From assembly GCA_019245575.1 (NCBI GenBank), contig JAFARE010000001.1, forward strand, positions 186,001 through 250,000: a DNA stretch of 64,000 nt. Direction: 5' to 3'. Positions within the stretch are counted from its first letter, which is position 1; every line of letters begins with the position of its first letter. The stretch comes from Candidatus Dormiibacterota bacterium (GTDB lineage Bacteria; Chloroflexota; Dormibacteria; Aeolococcales; Aeolococcaceae). The notes below the pieces were generated by a model that was not told where the DNA came from, ran no database searches, and saw only the letters and a program-made list of their open reading frames with translations. The translations under genes and the position numbers were made by a program. Positions 15,875 to 28,124 of the stretch are shown in pieces.

Positions 15875-16914
15875 CAGCCGAACGTGAACGTGTAGATGCG
15901 GAACCCAGCGGGGACCGCGAGGTCAATCACGTGGAGGCCCGAAGACTCACCCTGCAGCAGCTGGTACAGGTCCTGGCGCGCCACGGTCAGCGTCGATCCC
16001 AGAAGCGCCGGGCCGGCGCGCGCCCCGAGCGGGGCGCCGTCGATGAGGACACTCGCGCTCAGATCGCCGCCGGCGGTGCCCGCCACGACGTAGACCGAAT
16101 CCGCGTGGAAGCGGAGCCGCACGTGCCCGGCGGAGGCAGCCTGCAGGTATTGGCCCTCGTCGATCCACGAGCCGGTCACCTGGATGGCGTCACTCTGCGC
16201 CGGTGGCCCCGGATCCGGGTACGCCGTGGGCACGCCCGGCTGCCCGTAGCCCGCCCCGTCGGCGAGCTGGCCTCGCTCGCTGCCCGCGTAGAGCTCGGGC
16301 GTGATGTCGTTCGGCACCGGCGTGCCCGCAGCGCCGCCCGCGGCCGACACCCCCAGAAGCGCGGCGACGGCCTGGTCGGTGACGTCGTAGTCGCCCTCGC
16401 CGTAGTGGACGTAGGCGATGCGCCCCTGCTGGTCGAGGAGGTACTCGGCCGGCCAGTACTGGTTGCTGTACGCGTTCCAGGTGGCCATCTGCGAGTCGAT
16501 GGCGACCGGCCAGGTGACGCCCAGGCGGCGCACGGCCGCGGCCACGTTGCCACGGTCCTTCTCGAAGTCGAACTCGGGGGAGTGCACCCCCACGATGACG
16601 AGGCCGCGTCGCTTGAAGCGGCCGTAGAGGTCGGCCAGGTGCGGCAGCGTGCGCACGCAGTTCACGCAGGAGAACGTCCAGAAGTCGATGAGCACCACGT
16701 GGCCCTTCAGTGACTGCAGCGTCAGCGGCTGGGTGTTCAGCCAGCCGTCGATGCCCGTGAAGTCGGGCGCGGGCACGCGCTGGGCCGCGGGCTGGAGCGA
16801 GGCGGACGCGCTGCTCGACAGCGAGGGCGGCATCGGGGGCCGCACCACGGTCAGGATCACGACGGCCGCGACGAGCACGACCACGGCGAGCAGCGCGATT
16901 CGGAAGCGGTTCAT
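15874..16914 (-). CDS. Membrane-anchored TlpA/DipZ-like thiol-disulfide oxidoreductase
   Basis: The 346-residue protein has one N-terminal membrane anchor (about 5-24), a Ser/Ala-rich linker, then a redoxin domain. The active site is WTFSCVNCVRTLPHL (CVNC, residues 83-86), followed by VHSPEFDFEKD and the WPVAIDSQ / WPAEYLLDQQGRI cis-Pro region. Residues from about 225 onwards form a separate beta-rich C-terminal domain like that of DipZ proteins (GSWIDEGQYLQAASAGHVRLRF). It probably receives electrons from the overlapping CcdA. A TACAGT hexamer lies 18 bases before the ATG, in the gap shared with the divergent glgE. In Mycobacterium DipZ these modules are fused to CcdA; here they are split. 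Confidence 0.88.
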   Translation of the reverse strand: MNRFRIALLAVVVLVAAVVILTVVRPPMPPSLSSSASASLQPAAQRVPAPDFTGIDGWLNTQPLTLQSLKGHVVLIDFWTFSCVNCVRTLPHLADLYGRFKRRGLVIVGVHSPEFDFEKDRGNVAAAVRRLGVTWPVAIDSQMATWNAYSNQYWPAEYLLDQQGRIAYVHYGEGDYDVTDQAVAALLGVSAAGGAAGTPVPNDITPELYAGSERGQLADGAGYGQPGVPTAYPDPGPPAQSDAIQVTGSWIDEGQYLQAASAGHVRLRFHADSVYVVAGTAGGDLSASVLIDGAPLGARAGPALLGSTLTVARQDLYQLLQGESSGLHVIDLAVPAGFRIYTFTFG

Positions 16915-17055
16915 GGCCTGGTTCCCCGCTCAACTGTACGGGTGTCCCGGCGCCGGGGCACCTCTGGCCACACTGCGCTTCTGCTAGCTTTCGGCTGGTG
17001 CGTCCGTGCCGCCGTCCATGCCCCCGAGACGGCGCCGAAGCAGCGATCCGAACCG

Positions 17056-19034
17056 GTGCAGGCTGACCGCCGCCGCGTCGTCGTCGACCGGGTCCGCCCC
17101 CTCGTCGACTGTGGTGAGCTGCCCGCCAAGGCCACCGTCAACCTGCCCTTGCGCGTGAGCGCGACCCTGGCGCTGGACGGGCACGACCCGTTGCAGGCCT
17201 GGGCCTGGGTGGGGCGCGGGCCGGCGGAGCCGCTTCTGGACGCGGCCTCGCCGCCGCGCGGCTGGCGGGAGACCCGCCTGGACCCGCTCGGCAACGACGT
17301 CTACGCGACGTGGCTGGTCATCCCCAGGGCCGGGCCGTGGGCCTTCGCCGTGGGCGGGATGCCCGACGACTACGGGGGCTGGCTGCGCGACCTGCGCATC
17401 CGTTCGGAGGCAGGGCAGGAGCTCGACGTCGAGCTCCAGGAGGGCGCGGCCCTGGCGCGGCGCCGCCTCCAGCGCAAAGACCTCCGGGACGCCGACCGCC
17501 GCGCGCTCGAGGCGCTCGCCGCCGCCCTGGCTTCGGGCCCGGTGCAGCAGCGCATGCGCGCGGCCGAGCGCGCCGCGGCCGTCGAGCTGATGCGCCGCAC
17601 CGCGGACCGCAGCCGGGCGACGATCGCCGGCGCCTTCCCGCTCGCGGTGGACCGCGAGCTGGCCGGCATGTCCGCCTGGTACGAGATGTTTCCCCGCTCC
17701 GAGGGGGCGGCCCCGCCGCGCAGCGGCACGTTCGCCACCGCCGCGCAGCGCCTGCCCGCAATCGCCGCAATGGGCTTCGACGTCGTCTACCTCCCGCCGA
17801 TTCATCCGATCGGCACGACCTTCCGCAAGGGCCGCAACAACACGCTGGACCCCGGTCCGGACGATCCCGGCAGCCCGTGGGCCATCGGAGCGCGCGCCGG
17901 CGGCCATGACGCCGTGCACCCCGACCTGGGCACGATCGCCGGCTTCGACGACTTCGTCACCGCCGCCAGGAAGGCTGGAGTCGAGGTGGCCCTCGATTAC
18001 GCGCTGCAGTGCAGCCCGGACCATCCCTGGGTGAAGCAGCATCCCGCCTGGTTCCGCCACCGCGTGGACGGCTCCGTGCGCTACGCCGAGAACCCGCCCA
18101 AGCGCTACCAGGACATCTATCCCTTCGATTTCGACAGCGAGGACGCGGGCAACCTGTGGGCCGCGCTGCGCGACGTGATGCTGCACTGGGTCCGGCACGG
18201 AGTCCGCATCTTCCGGGTGGACAACCCGCACACCAAGCCGTTCCGCTTCTGGAAGTGGCTCATCGCGGAGGTGCGCAGGCAGCATCCGGACGTGCTGTTC
18301 CTCGCGGAGGCGTTCACACGGCCCGCCGTGATGCAGCACCTCGCCAAGATCGGCTTCTCCCAGTCGTACACGTACTTCACATGGCGCAACAGCAAGTGGG
18401 AGCTCAGCGAGTACCTGCACGAACTGTCACAAACCGAGCAGGTCGACTGGTTCCGGCCCAACTTCTGGGTGAACACACCGGACATCCTGCACGCGACGCT
18501 GCAGCGCGGCGGGCCACCCGCGTTCCGGCTGCGCGCCGTGCTCGCCGCCATCACGTGCCCCTCATGGGGCATGTACAGCGGCTACGAGCTGTACGAGAAC
18601 ACGCCGCTGCGCGAAGGCAGCGAGGAGTACCTCGACTCCGAGAAGTACCAGCTCAAGCCGCGCGACTGGAACCAGCCGCAATCGCTGGGGCCCTTCATCA
18701 CGCGCCTCAACGAGATCCGCCGCGGACATCGCGGCGCCATCGCCCAGCTCGACACGCTCCGGCTGCACCATGTCGGCAACGAGGCGATGCTCTGCGTGAG
18801 CCGGTCGTCGGTCACGCGCGATGACGTGCTGCTGCTGGTGGCGAACCTCGACCCCTTCACCTCGCAGGAGGCGACCACATGGCTCGACCTGCAGGCGCTG
18901 GGCATCGCCGCGGACCGGCCCTTCGAGGCGCGCGACGAGCTGACCGGCGCCTCCTACCTCTGGCAGGGCCCGGCCAACTACGTGCGCCTCGATCCCAGCG
19001 TGCAACCGGCGCACGTGCTCTCCCTGCACCAGCG

Positions 19035-19038
<4 letters not shown>
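17056..19038 (+). CDS. glgE: Alpha-1,4-glucan:maltose-1-phosphate maltosyltransferase GlgE
   Basis: GlgE extends alpha-1,4-glucan chains with maltosyl units from maltose 1-phosphate. The GH13 subfamily 3 landmarks are present: the catalytic Asp in [11 protein letters not shown] (D389 with this start) and the acid Glu in [10 protein letters not shown] (E418), the 29-residue spacing known for Streptomyces Glg[16 protein letters not shown] and an N-terminal beta domain ([16 protein letters not shown]) are also typical. The frame is open to a GTG at 16942, but those extra 38 residues do not look like GlgE, so I placed the start at the GTG at 17056, giving 660 residues. No clear Shine-Dalgarno is seen. 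It heads a coupled glgE-treS-mak-glgB operon. Confidence 0.94.
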
Positions 19039-20734
<1,696 letters not shown>

Positions 20735-20738
<4 letters not shown>

Positions 20739-22258
20739 ACGTGCGCGCGGCCGGCGTCGACGCGATCCTCGAGGACCTGCGTCTGGGCGATGCGCTCGCA
20801 GACGTGGGCGCGTACATCAACCGGCAGCGCTGGTCCGGCGCGCAGGACACCACCGTGCGAGACGTGATCCTCGAGGACGCCGCGGTGCTGATGGAGCGCG
20901 ACCCGACTCTGGTTTTCACCGTCACGCGCGTCACGTATGCCGACGGCCGCGTGCGCCGCTACGCGCTGCCGCTCGGGCTGCGCCCCGTGGGCGACGCGCT
21001 CGCCGAGCGAGCGCCGGCGTTCATGATCGCAACGCTCGCCGACGACGACGGTGGCCGGCTGCTGTACGACGCGCTCGGCGATCCGGCGTACCTGCACTGG
21101 CTGTGGCGCGCCATTCGTGAGGAGCGGACCGTGACGACACAGCAGGCGTCGCTGCGTTGCGAGCGCACCGGTGTCCCCGGAGTGGAGGAGGTCGACACCC
21201 CGTGGGTGCGTGTGCTCACCGTGGAGCAGAGCAACACCTCGGTCGAGCTCGGTGACTCGATGTTCCTCAAGCACATGCGCCGCGTGGAACCGGGCCCGTC
21301 GCACGAGCTGGAGATGGCGCGCGCGCTCAGTACAGCCGGGTTCCCGCACATCGCGCCGGTGCTTGCGGACGTCCTGTACGACGCCGGCGACTCCGCGCCC
21401 ACGCCTCTGGCGCTGGTGCAGCCCTATCTGCGCAACAGCGCTGACGGATGGGCGCTCGCGCTCACCTCGCTGCGCGACCTCTACGCCGACGCCGATGAGG
21501 CGCTGGCCACGGGTCGGGGTGATCCGGCTGCGGTCGTGCAACAGCAGGGCGGCGCATTCGTCGGCGAGGCGGCGCGGCTGGGTCAGGTGATCGCCGAGAT
21601 GCACCTTGCGCTGTCGCGCAGCGGCGATCCCGGCATGCGCACAGAACCGGTGACGGCCGTGCTGCTCAACGGCTGGGCGGACGCCATGATCGCCGACCTC
21701 GACGCGCTGCTCCGCTCCGATTCACCGCTGCTGGAACCGCTGCGCACCGCGCAGCAGGAGGTGCGCCGCAGCTTCGAAGTGCTGCGCGACGCGAAGCCGG
21801 GCGGATTGTGCACGCGCATCCACGGCGACCTGCACCTCGGACAGACGCTGCGCGTCGACTCCGGCTGGATCCTGCTCGACTTCGAGGGCGAGCCGGATCG
21901 CACGCCGGCGGAACGGCGCGCGCTGTCGTCGCCGCTGCGCGATGTGGCGGGGATGCTGCGCTCCTTCGACTACGCGGCCGCGGTGGCGCTCACCGAGCGC
22001 GTGATGCCGGAGAGCGCGGACTGGGAGGGCCTCATGGCCTTCGGCGACGCCTGGGCGGCGGCCAACCGGCGCGCCTTCTGGTCCGCGTATCTCGAGACGG
22101 TCGGCGCCGCGCCGCTCCTGCCACAGCTCGACGCGGCGCTCGTGATGCGGCGTGCATTCGAGACCCAGAAGGCGGTGTACGAGGCCGGCTACGAGCTCGG
22201 CCACCGGCCATCGTGGGTGGGCATTCCCGTGCGCTTTCTCACCCGGCCGAGCGCGTGA
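20735..22258 (+). CDS. mak: Maltokinase
   Basis: The enzyme phosphorylates maltose to maltose 1-phosphate, the donor used by GlgE. The 507-residue protein has an N-terminal cap and a C-terminal aminoglycoside-phosphotransferase-like kinase core. The catalytic loop is [12 protein letters not shown] (H363-G364-D365) and the Mg-binding motif is LLDFEGEP (D382), followed by [16 protein letters not shown], a maltokinase pattern. The ATG overlaps the treS stop and the TGA overlaps the glgB GTG. This is the separate-gene form of the enzyme often fused to TreS. Confidence 0.9.
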
Positions 22259-24453
22259 GCACGACCATGGACACCATCGACTGGACCGCCGACATCGCGC
22301 GCCTGTCCGATGGCAGCCACCACGACCCGCACCACGTGCTCGGGCCGCACCCCGTCGCGGGCTCGACCGTGGTGCGCGCGTTCCATCCCGACGCGACGGA
22401 GATCGCGGTCGCGCATCCCGGCGGCGTGGTGCTGATGACCAAGGTGCACGCGGGCGGCCTCTTCGAGGCGCGCATCGCGGTGCCGCAGCTGGGCGGCTAC
22501 CGGCTGCGTGTTCGCACCGAGTCCGCGTCGTGGGAGGCGGAGGACCCCTATCGCTTCCTGCCCACGCTGGGGGAGCTCGACCTCCACCTCATCGGCGAGG
22601 GTACGCACCACGAGCTGTGGCGCCGCCTGGGCGCGCGCGTCATCGAGCACCAGGGTGTGCGCGGCACGGCCTTCGCGGTGTGGGCGCCGAACGCGCGCGG
22701 CGTTCACCTCGTCAGCGACGCGAACTACTGGGACGCGCGAACATGGCCGATGCGCACGCTGGGCGCATCCGGTGTCTGGGAGCTCTTCGTTCCGTACGTG
22801 GGCGACGGCACGCGATACAAGTTCCGGGTCACGCGCACCAACGGCAACCACGTGCTCAAGGCCGACCCGCTGGCGCGCGCGTCGGAGCGGCCACCGGCAA
22901 CGGCGAGCATCGTCGACGACTCGCACTACGCGTGGGAGGACGCATCCTGGATGCGCAGCCGCGCCGCGGCGCAGCCGGTCAACGCGCCGATGGCGGTGTA
23001 CGAGGTGCACCTCGGCTCATGGCAGCGCGCCGAGGACAACACCGTGCTCGGCTATCGCGAGCTGGCGCACCGGCTCGCCGACCACTGCCACAGCACGGGC
23101 TTCACGCACGTCGAGCTGCTGCCGGTGATGGAGCATCCCTACGGCGGCTCATGGGGATACCAGGTCACGGGCTACTACTCGCCCACCGCGCGCTACGGCA
23201 CGCCCGACGACTTCCGGTACTTCGTCGACCACATGCATCAGCGCGGCATCGGCGTCATCCTCGACTGGGTGCCTGCGCACTTTCCCCGCGACGACTGGGC
23301 GCTGGCGCGCTTCGACGGAACTCCGCTGTACGAGCATCCGGATCCGCGGCGCGGCGAGCACCCTGATTGGGGCACGTATGTCTTCAACTACGGGCGCAAC
23401 GAGGTGCGCAACTTCCTGGTGGCTAATGCGCGCTACTGGGCCGAGGAATTCCACATCGACGGGCTCCGCGTCGACGCCGTCGCATCGATGCTCTACCTCG
23501 ACTACTCGCGCCGCCCCGGCCAGTGGCTGCCCAACCGCCACGGCGGACGCGAGCACCTCGAGGCGATCATCCTGCTGCGCGAGGTCAACGAGCAGCTGCC
23601 CCGCGACTACCCCGGTGTGATCACGATCGCCGAGGAGTCAACGGCGTGGCCGGGTGTGTCACGGCCCATCGCCGGCGGCGGGCTGGGCTTCACCTTCAAA
23701 TGGAACATGGGGTGGATGCACGACACGCTCGACTACTTCGCGCAGGACTCCGTGTACCGCCGCTACCACCACCAGAAGCTCACGTTCGGCCTCTGGTACG
23801 CGTGGTCGGAGAACTTCATCCTGCCGCTCTCCCACGACGAAGTGGTGCACCTCAAGGGCTCGCTGCTGGGCAAGATGTCGGGCGACCGCTGGCGCAAGTT
23901 CGCCAACCTGCGCGCGCTGTTCGGCTGGATGTGGGCACACCCGGGCAAGAAGCTGCTCTTCATGGGTGGCGAGCTGGCCCATCCGGGCGAGTGGTCGCAC
24001 CAGACGTCGCTGCCCTGGCACCTGCTGGAGTTGCCCGAGCACGGCGGAATGCTGCGGCTGATGACAGACCTCTGCGCGCGGTACCGGGACATCCCCGCGC
24101 TGTACGAGCTCGACGACAGCTCCAACGGCTTCCACTGGATCGACGCGGGCAACGCCGACCAGAACGTGGTCGCGTTCGTGCGCTTCGACGCCCACGGTCA
24201 CCCCGGGCTGGCCTGCGTGGCCAACCTCTCGCCCGTGGTGCACCACGAGTTCCGCATGGGACTTCCGCTGGCGGGGCGCTGGGACGAGGTCCTGAACACC
24301 GACGCCGACGCGTACGGGGGCAGCGGGCAGGGGAACCTGGGCGGGGTGGAGACGGAGCCGGTCCGCTGGCAGGCCTATCCCGATTCCGTGCGGATGACCC
24401 TGCCGCCCCTGGCGGTGGTGTGGCTGGCGCCCGCGGCGGCCGCGTCAGCCTGA
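22255..24453 (+). CDS. glgB: 1,4-alpha-glucan branching enzyme GlgB
   Basis: GlgB makes alpha-1,6 branches in the glucan built by GlgE. The 732-residue protein has an N-terminal N1 domain (DPHHVLGPHPV), a CBM48 module (GTAFAVWAPNARGVHLVSD), and the GH13 core with D407 in DGLRVDAVASMLYLDYSR, E460 in TIAEESTAWPGV and LPLSHDEVVHLKGS. The C-terminal all-beta domain is complete. The GTG at 22255 overlaps the maltokinase stop by 4 bases (GTGA); an ATG 12 bases later is the alternative start. The longer frame running upstream is antisense-like noise inside the maltokinase gene. Last gene of the operon. Confidence 0.96.
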   Translation: MSTTMDTIDWTADIARLSDGSHHDPHHVLGPHPVAGSTVVRAFHPDATEIAVAHPGGVVLMTKVHAGGLFEARIAVPQLGGYRLRVRTESASWEAEDPYRFLPTLGELDLHLIGEGTHHELWRRLGARVIEHQGVRGTAFAVWAPNARGVHLVSDANYWDARTWPMRTLGASGVWELFVPYVGDGTRYKFRVTRTNGNHVLKADPLARASERPPATASIVDDSHYAWEDASWMRSRAAAQPVNAPMAVYEVHLGSWQRAEDNTVLGYRELAHRLADHCHSTGFTHVELLPVMEHPYGGSWGYQVTGYYSPTARYGTPDDFRYFVDHMHQRGIGVILDWVPAHFPRDDWALARFDGTPLYEHPDPRRGEHPDWGTYVFNYGRNEVRNFLVANARYWAEEFHIDGLRVDAVASMLYLDYSRRPGQWLPNRHGGREHLEAIILLREVNEQLPRDYPGVITIAEESTAWPGVSRPIAGGGLGFTFKWNMGWMHDTLDYFAQDSVYRRYHHQKLTFGLWYAWSENFILPLSHDEVVHLKGSLLGKMSGDRWRKFANLRALFGWMWAHPGKKLLFMGGELAHPGEWSHQTSLPWHLLELPEHGGMLRLMTDLCARYRDIPALYELDDSSNGFHWIDAGNADQNVVAFVRFDAHGHPGLACVANLSPVVHHEFRMGLPLAGRWDEVLNTDADAYGGSGQGNLGGVETEPVRWQAYPDSVRMTLPPLAVVWLAPAAAASA

Positions 24454-24464
24454 CACCTTCGCTA

Positions 24465-24493
24465 TTGCTTAACGAGACACCCGGGGGCAGAAT
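24465..24493 (+). promoter_or_regulatory. Possible promoter of the DksA/TraR-like gene
   Basis: TTGCTT (24465-24470) and CAGAAT (24488-24493) are separated by 17 bases, in a locally AT-richer part of the 157-base gap after glgB. The leader would be about 110 bases. Match to consensus is moderate. Confidence 0.35.
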
Positions 24494-24610
24494 GGAGCAA
24501 CTGATCCACTGGTCGGGGGAAGCGAGCTAAACGACCGGTCGCACCGAACTGCGACTGGGCACGTCCACCGCCCCGCCGATAGGTTCCGCTACACGGAGAA
24601 CGCACACGCC

Positions 24611-24988
24611 ATGGACACCGAGCAGGCTCGTCAAAGGCTCCTCGCGGAACGCGACCGCCTGGAGGAGGTCCGCCAGGCGGCCGAGCGCCTGAGCGCCGGC
24701 GCCCGCGAGGCGGCGGAGCGCGAGCTCTCCTCGGCCGACCAGCACCCGGCCGAGCTGGCCACGGAGACGATCGAACGCGAGCTCGACCAGTCCGTCGTTC
24801 AGCACGCCCGCGTCGAGCTGGTGGAGATCGAGGCCGCGCTGGCCCGGGTCGACTCGGGCACCTACGGGCAGTGCGAGGTGTGTAGCCAGCCGATCAGCGA
24901 GGGCCGCCTGGAGGCGCTGCCCGCCGCGCGGTACTGCGTCGAGGACCAGGCGAAGGTCGCCAAAGCCGGCCGCAACGGCAGCCGCTAA
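24611..24988 (+). CDS. DksA/TraR-family zinc-finger protein
   Basis: The 125-residue protein has a long helical hairpin (residues 1-80, rich in Glu/Arg/Ala) and a C-terminal zinc-finger-like segment, the DksA/TraR architecture, in which the coiled coil enters the RNA polymerase secondary channel. The finger reads CEVCSQPI (C88, C91) and ARYCVED (C109), with Asp at the place of the fourth cysteine (residue 112). Zinc could still be held by three Cys and Asp, or the finger may be redox-sensitive. A GGAG lies 12 bases before the ATG. The 3' end overlaps the convergent YihY gene by 4 bases. Whether it binds ppGpp-regulated promoters is unknown. Confidence 0.88.
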   Translation: MDTEQARQRLLAERDRLEEVRQAAERLSAGAREAAERELSSADQHPAELATETIERELDQSVVQHARVELVEIEAALARVDSGTYGQCEVCSQPISEGRLEALPAARYCVEDQAKVAKAGRNGSR

Positions 24989-25806
24989 GCCGCCGGCACC
25001 ACCGGCGGAGGCCGGAGCGGCTCCCGCTCCACGTTGACCAGCGCGCCGAGCATCGTCACCTGGCCCAGGAAGAAGAAGTAGGTGATGAGCACCAGCACGA
25101 GCGAGAACACGGCCCCATAGCTCTGCAGGCCGTTGGTCGCGCGGATGTACGCGGGGAACAGCAGCGTGAACGCCTCGAGCAGCGTGCCCGCCAGCGCCGC
25201 CCCGGGCAGCACGCGCAGCAAGCGCTGGCGCCGGTGGGGCACGACGTAGTAGATGGCCGCGTAGATCAGGGTGCCGTCGAGGGCGCCGATCACCACCTGC
25301 AGCGCCAGCGCCAGGCCTCCGGGGAAGCCCGCGGGAAGGATGGAGATGCGCGAGCTCACGGACAGGAGGGTGGAGCTCACCAACAGCGGGATCAGCAGCA
25401 CGGTGAACACGAAGATCATGCCCACCGCCATCAGCCGCTTGCGGAAGAAGGGACGCGAGCGCACCCCGTAGAGGTGGCTGAGCGCGTCGTCCATCGCGCT
25501 GAACAGCGCTCCGCCGCTCCACAACAGCCCGAGAAAGCTGACCACGGCGAGCAGGCCGGTGCGGTCGCGCACCGCGGTGAGCGCGGCGCGAATGTCAGCC
25601 CTGTCGGCCGCCGACTGGCCCAGGCTGATGATGCGCACCTCGACGGCGCCGGCGAAGCCGCGGTGCCGCAGCAGCAGGCTGAACAGCGTGACCAGCACGA
25701 GCACGATGGGGATGAACGCGAAGAGCGCGTTCCACGAGATCGACGTCGCCCAGCGGGCTGACTGCTCAGCGCGGTAGCGCCGCACCACGCGGGCCACGAG
25801 CCTCAT
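24985..25806 (-). CDS. YihY/BrkB family inner-membrane protein
   Basis: The 273-residue polytopic protein has about six membrane helices and the family pattern SWNALFAFIPIVLVL near the N-terminus, LLWSGGALFSAMDDALSHLYGV in the middle and GAVFSLVLVLITYFFFLGQVTMLGA at the end. The family (once misnamed ribonuclease BN) has no settled function; roles in export or membrane integrity have been proposed. It converges on the DksA-like gene with a 4-base overlap of stop regions, and lies just downstream of purH (36-base gap), so it may be read from the purine transcript. Clear family call, unknown role. Confidence 0.88.
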   Translation of the reverse strand: MRLVARVVRRYRAEQSARWATSISWNALFAFIPIVLVLVTLFSLLLRHRGFAGAVEVRIISLGQSAADRADIRAALTAVRDRTGLLAVVSFLGLLWSGGALFSAMDDALSHLYGVRSRPFFRKRLMAVGMIFVFTVLLIPLLVSSTLLSVSSRISILPAGFPGGLALALQVVIGALDGTLIYAAIYYVVPHRRQRLLRVLPGAALAGTLLEAFTLLFPAYIRATNGLQSYGAVFSLVLVLITYFFFLGQVTMLGALVNVEREPLRPPPVVPAA

Positions 25807-25842
25807 GCGCAGATGGTCGTCCCTGCGCGGCCCGCGCGGACG

Positions 25843-27372
25843 CTAATGGCGGAAGTGGCGCTCCCCGGCGTGCACTACGACCATGCCGAGCGCCTCGGCG
25901 GCAGCGACCACCTCCGCGTCCTTCTTGCTGCCGCCGGGATGGATGACGGCGCGCACGCCGGCACGCCCCAGGGTCTCCAGCCCGTCCGGCATGGGAAAGA
26001 AGGCATCGGAAGCGGCCACCGCGCCGGCGGCCTCCGGCCCCGCCCGGGCGACGGCGAGCTCGGCCGCCTCGACCCGCGACATCTGGCCCGCACCGACGCC
26101 GACCGCGCTGCCGCGGTTCACGATGACGACGGCGTTCGACTTGACGTGCCGGCACACCCGCCACGCGATCAGCAGGTCACGCCACTGCTCGCCGTCCGGT
26201 TCCTTCTGCGTCGCGACCGTCATCGATGCGCGGTCCGTCGACACACGGTCCGGCGTCTGCACGAGGATGCCGCCGTCGATGCTGCGCACGTCCGGCTGGT
26301 CGGAGCACGACGGCCGTTCCGCCACAAGCATGCGCATGCGCTGCTTTGCGCTCACGGTGTCCACGGCGGATTCCTCGATGCCGGGGGAGACCACGGCTTC
26401 CAGGAACGTGCGCGTCAGCTCTGCCGCGGTTGCAGCGTCGACGGGGCGGTTGAGACCGACGATGCCGCCGAATGCCGAGCGCGGGTCGCACGCGAACGCC
26501 CGTCGGTATGCGTCGAGCGCGGAGTCGCCGACGGCGAAGCCGCACGGATTGGTGTGCTTGATGACGCACGCGGCCGGCTCGTCGAACTCGCTCACCAGGC
26601 GGCGTGCCGCGTCAACGTCGAGCCAGTTGGTGAACGACAGCGCGGTTCCCTGCAGCAGCTGCGCGTGGGCCACGCCACCGGGCGGACCTGCGACTGCGTA
26701 GAGCGCTCCCCGCTGGTGCGGGTTCTCGCCGTAGCGCAGCTCGTGCAGCAGCGCTCCGCCCACCGTCATCTCGCGCGGCATTCCCCCGGCGGCGGCGCGT
26801 GCCCGCATGTAGTCGGCGACATCCGTGTCATAGGCGGCGACGTGCGAGAAGGCATCTGCGGCGAGCTGCGCGCGCAGCCCGGCGCTGACCGCGCCCGTGC
26901 TGCGCAGCTCCGTGACCACGTCTTCGTACTGCGTGGGCGACACCACCACGGCGACCGAGTCGCTGTTCTTGGCGGCGGCGCGGATCATCGTCGGGCCGCC
27001 GATGTCGATGTTCTCCACGACGGTGGCGTCGTCCGCGCCTGACGCGCGCGTGGCGGCGAACGGATAGAGCGACACGACCACGATGTCGAAGGGCACGAAG
27101 CCGTGCTCCTCGAGCTGGCGCATGTGCTCCGCTTCCGCGCGCCGCGCGAGGATCCCCGCGTGTACGGCGGGGTGCAGCGTCTTGACGCGGCCGTCGAGCA
27201 TCTCGGGAAACCCGGTGAGCTCCGACACCGCACGCGCCTCGATGCCGGCATCGGACAGCGCGCGCCGCGTGCCGTCGGTGGCCACGAGCTCGACGCCGCA
27301 CTCCTGCAGCGCGCGCGCGAAGTCGACAAGACCCGCTTTGTCGCTCACGCCGATGAGCGCGCGCAGCGTCAC
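25843..27372 (-). CDS. purH: Bifunctional AICAR transformylase / IMP cyclohydrolase
   Basis: PurH catalyses the last two steps to IMP. The N-terminal cyclohydrolase domain (about 1-190) has [28 protein letters not shown] and [16 protein letters not shown]. The C-terminal transformylase has [28 protein letters not shown] and SNAVVIVN. The length of 509 residues is normal. The end is slightly unusual: [18 protein letters not shown] in place of the common TGxRHFRH. The GTG start overlaps the purN stop (GTGA). Last purine gene of the nine-gene operon. Confidence 0.96.
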   Translation of the reverse strand: MTLRALIGVSDKAGLVDFARALQECGVELVATDGTRRALSDAGIEARAVSELTGFPEMLDGRVKTLHPAVHAGILARRAEAEHMRQLEEHGFVPFDIVVVSLYPFAATRASGADDATVVENIDIGGPTMIRAAAKNSDSVAVVVSPTQYEDVVTELRSTGAVSAGLRAQLAADAFSHVAAYDTDVADYMRARAAAGGMPREMTVGGALLHELRYGENPHQRGALYAVAGPPGGVAHAQLLQGTALSFTNWLDVDAARRLVSEFDEPAACVIKHTNPCGFAVGDSALDAYRRAFACDPRSAFGGIVGLNRPVDAATAAELTRTFLEAVVSPGIEESAVDTVSAKQRMRMLVAERPSCSDQPDVRSIDGGILVQTPDRVSTDRASMTVATQKEPDGEQWRDLLIAWRVCRHVKSNAVVIVNRGSAVGVGAGQMSRVEAAELAVARAGPEAAGAVAASDAFFPMPDGLETLGRAGVRAVIHPGGSKKDAEVVAAAEALGMVVVHAGERHFRH

Positions 27373-28124
27373 GGCTGCGGCGCGACGCGCGGAATCGCGT
27401 CAGGGGCTGTCGAGGCGGGTGACGCCGCAGGGGCGGAGCCCGACGCCGCGAGTTCCGGGGAGCGGCGGCGGGGGGGCCACCCTGAGGCGGCAGGACCCGC
27501 CTCGACATCTATGTGTATCCGCCTTCCGTCGCGCCGCAGCCGTCCGGAGCTCCAGAGCTCCACGGCGCGTGGCAGCAGGATCCACTCCTGTTCGTGGATT
27601 CGCGCGCGCAGTGAGTCTGCGTCGTCGTGCTCGTGCACCGGCACCGCGGCCTGCAGCACGATCGGGCCGCCGTCGGCCTCGCCGTGCTCGAGCAGCTGCA
27701 CGGTGCAGCCGCTGACCTTGGCGCCGTGCTCCAGCGCGTCCTCGACGGCGTGCATGCCCCCGCCGAATGCGGGCAGCAGCGACGGGTGGACGTTGAGGAT
27801 CGCGTCGGGGAACGCATCGAGGAACTCGTCGCTCAGCAGGCGGTCGTAGCCCGCGCACACCACGAGCCGCACGCCGGCGGCGCGCATGCGGGCGACCATG
27901 GCGCGGTCGCGGGCCGCGGCGTCGTTGCTGTGCTCGCGCTGCGGCATCGCGTGTGCCTCCACTCCCCAGGCGCGGGCGATGTCGAGCGCGGGCGCGCCGG
28001 TCCGGTTGCACAGCACCAGCACGACGGACGCGGGGAAGCCGTCGCGGCCGCAAGCGCGCAGCAGGGCTTCGAGGTTCGTTCCCGCGCCCGACGCGAGCAC
28101 GCCGACGCGCACGCGCTCGCTCAC
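27369..28124 (-). CDS. purN: Phosphoribosylglycinamide formyltransferase PurN, with C-terminal extension
   Basis: PurN transfers a formyl group from 10-formyl-THF to GAR. Residues 1-200 form the enzyme: [36 protein letters not shown], and [12 protein letters not shown] (catalytic Asn-His region) with [17 protein letters not shown]. The 251-residue length exceeds the usual 190-210. The final 45 or so residues are low-complexity Ala/Ser/Pro (starting near [15 protein letters not shown]), probably disordered; they may have been added by loss of an earlier stop. The GTG start overlaps the purM stop and the stop overlaps the purH GTG. Confidence 0.94.
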   Translation of the reverse strand: MSERVRVGVLASGAGTNLEALLRACGRDGFPASVVLVLCNRTGAPALDIARAWGVEAHAMPQREHSNDAAARDRAMVARMRAAGVRLVVCAGYDRLLSDEFLDAFPDAILNVHPSLLPAFGGGMHAVEDALEHGAKVSGCTVQLLEHGEADGGPIVLQAAVPVHEHDDADSLRARIHEQEWILLPRAVELWSSGRLRRDGRRIHIDVEAGPAASGWPPRRRSPELAASGSAPAASPASTAPDAIPRVAPQP

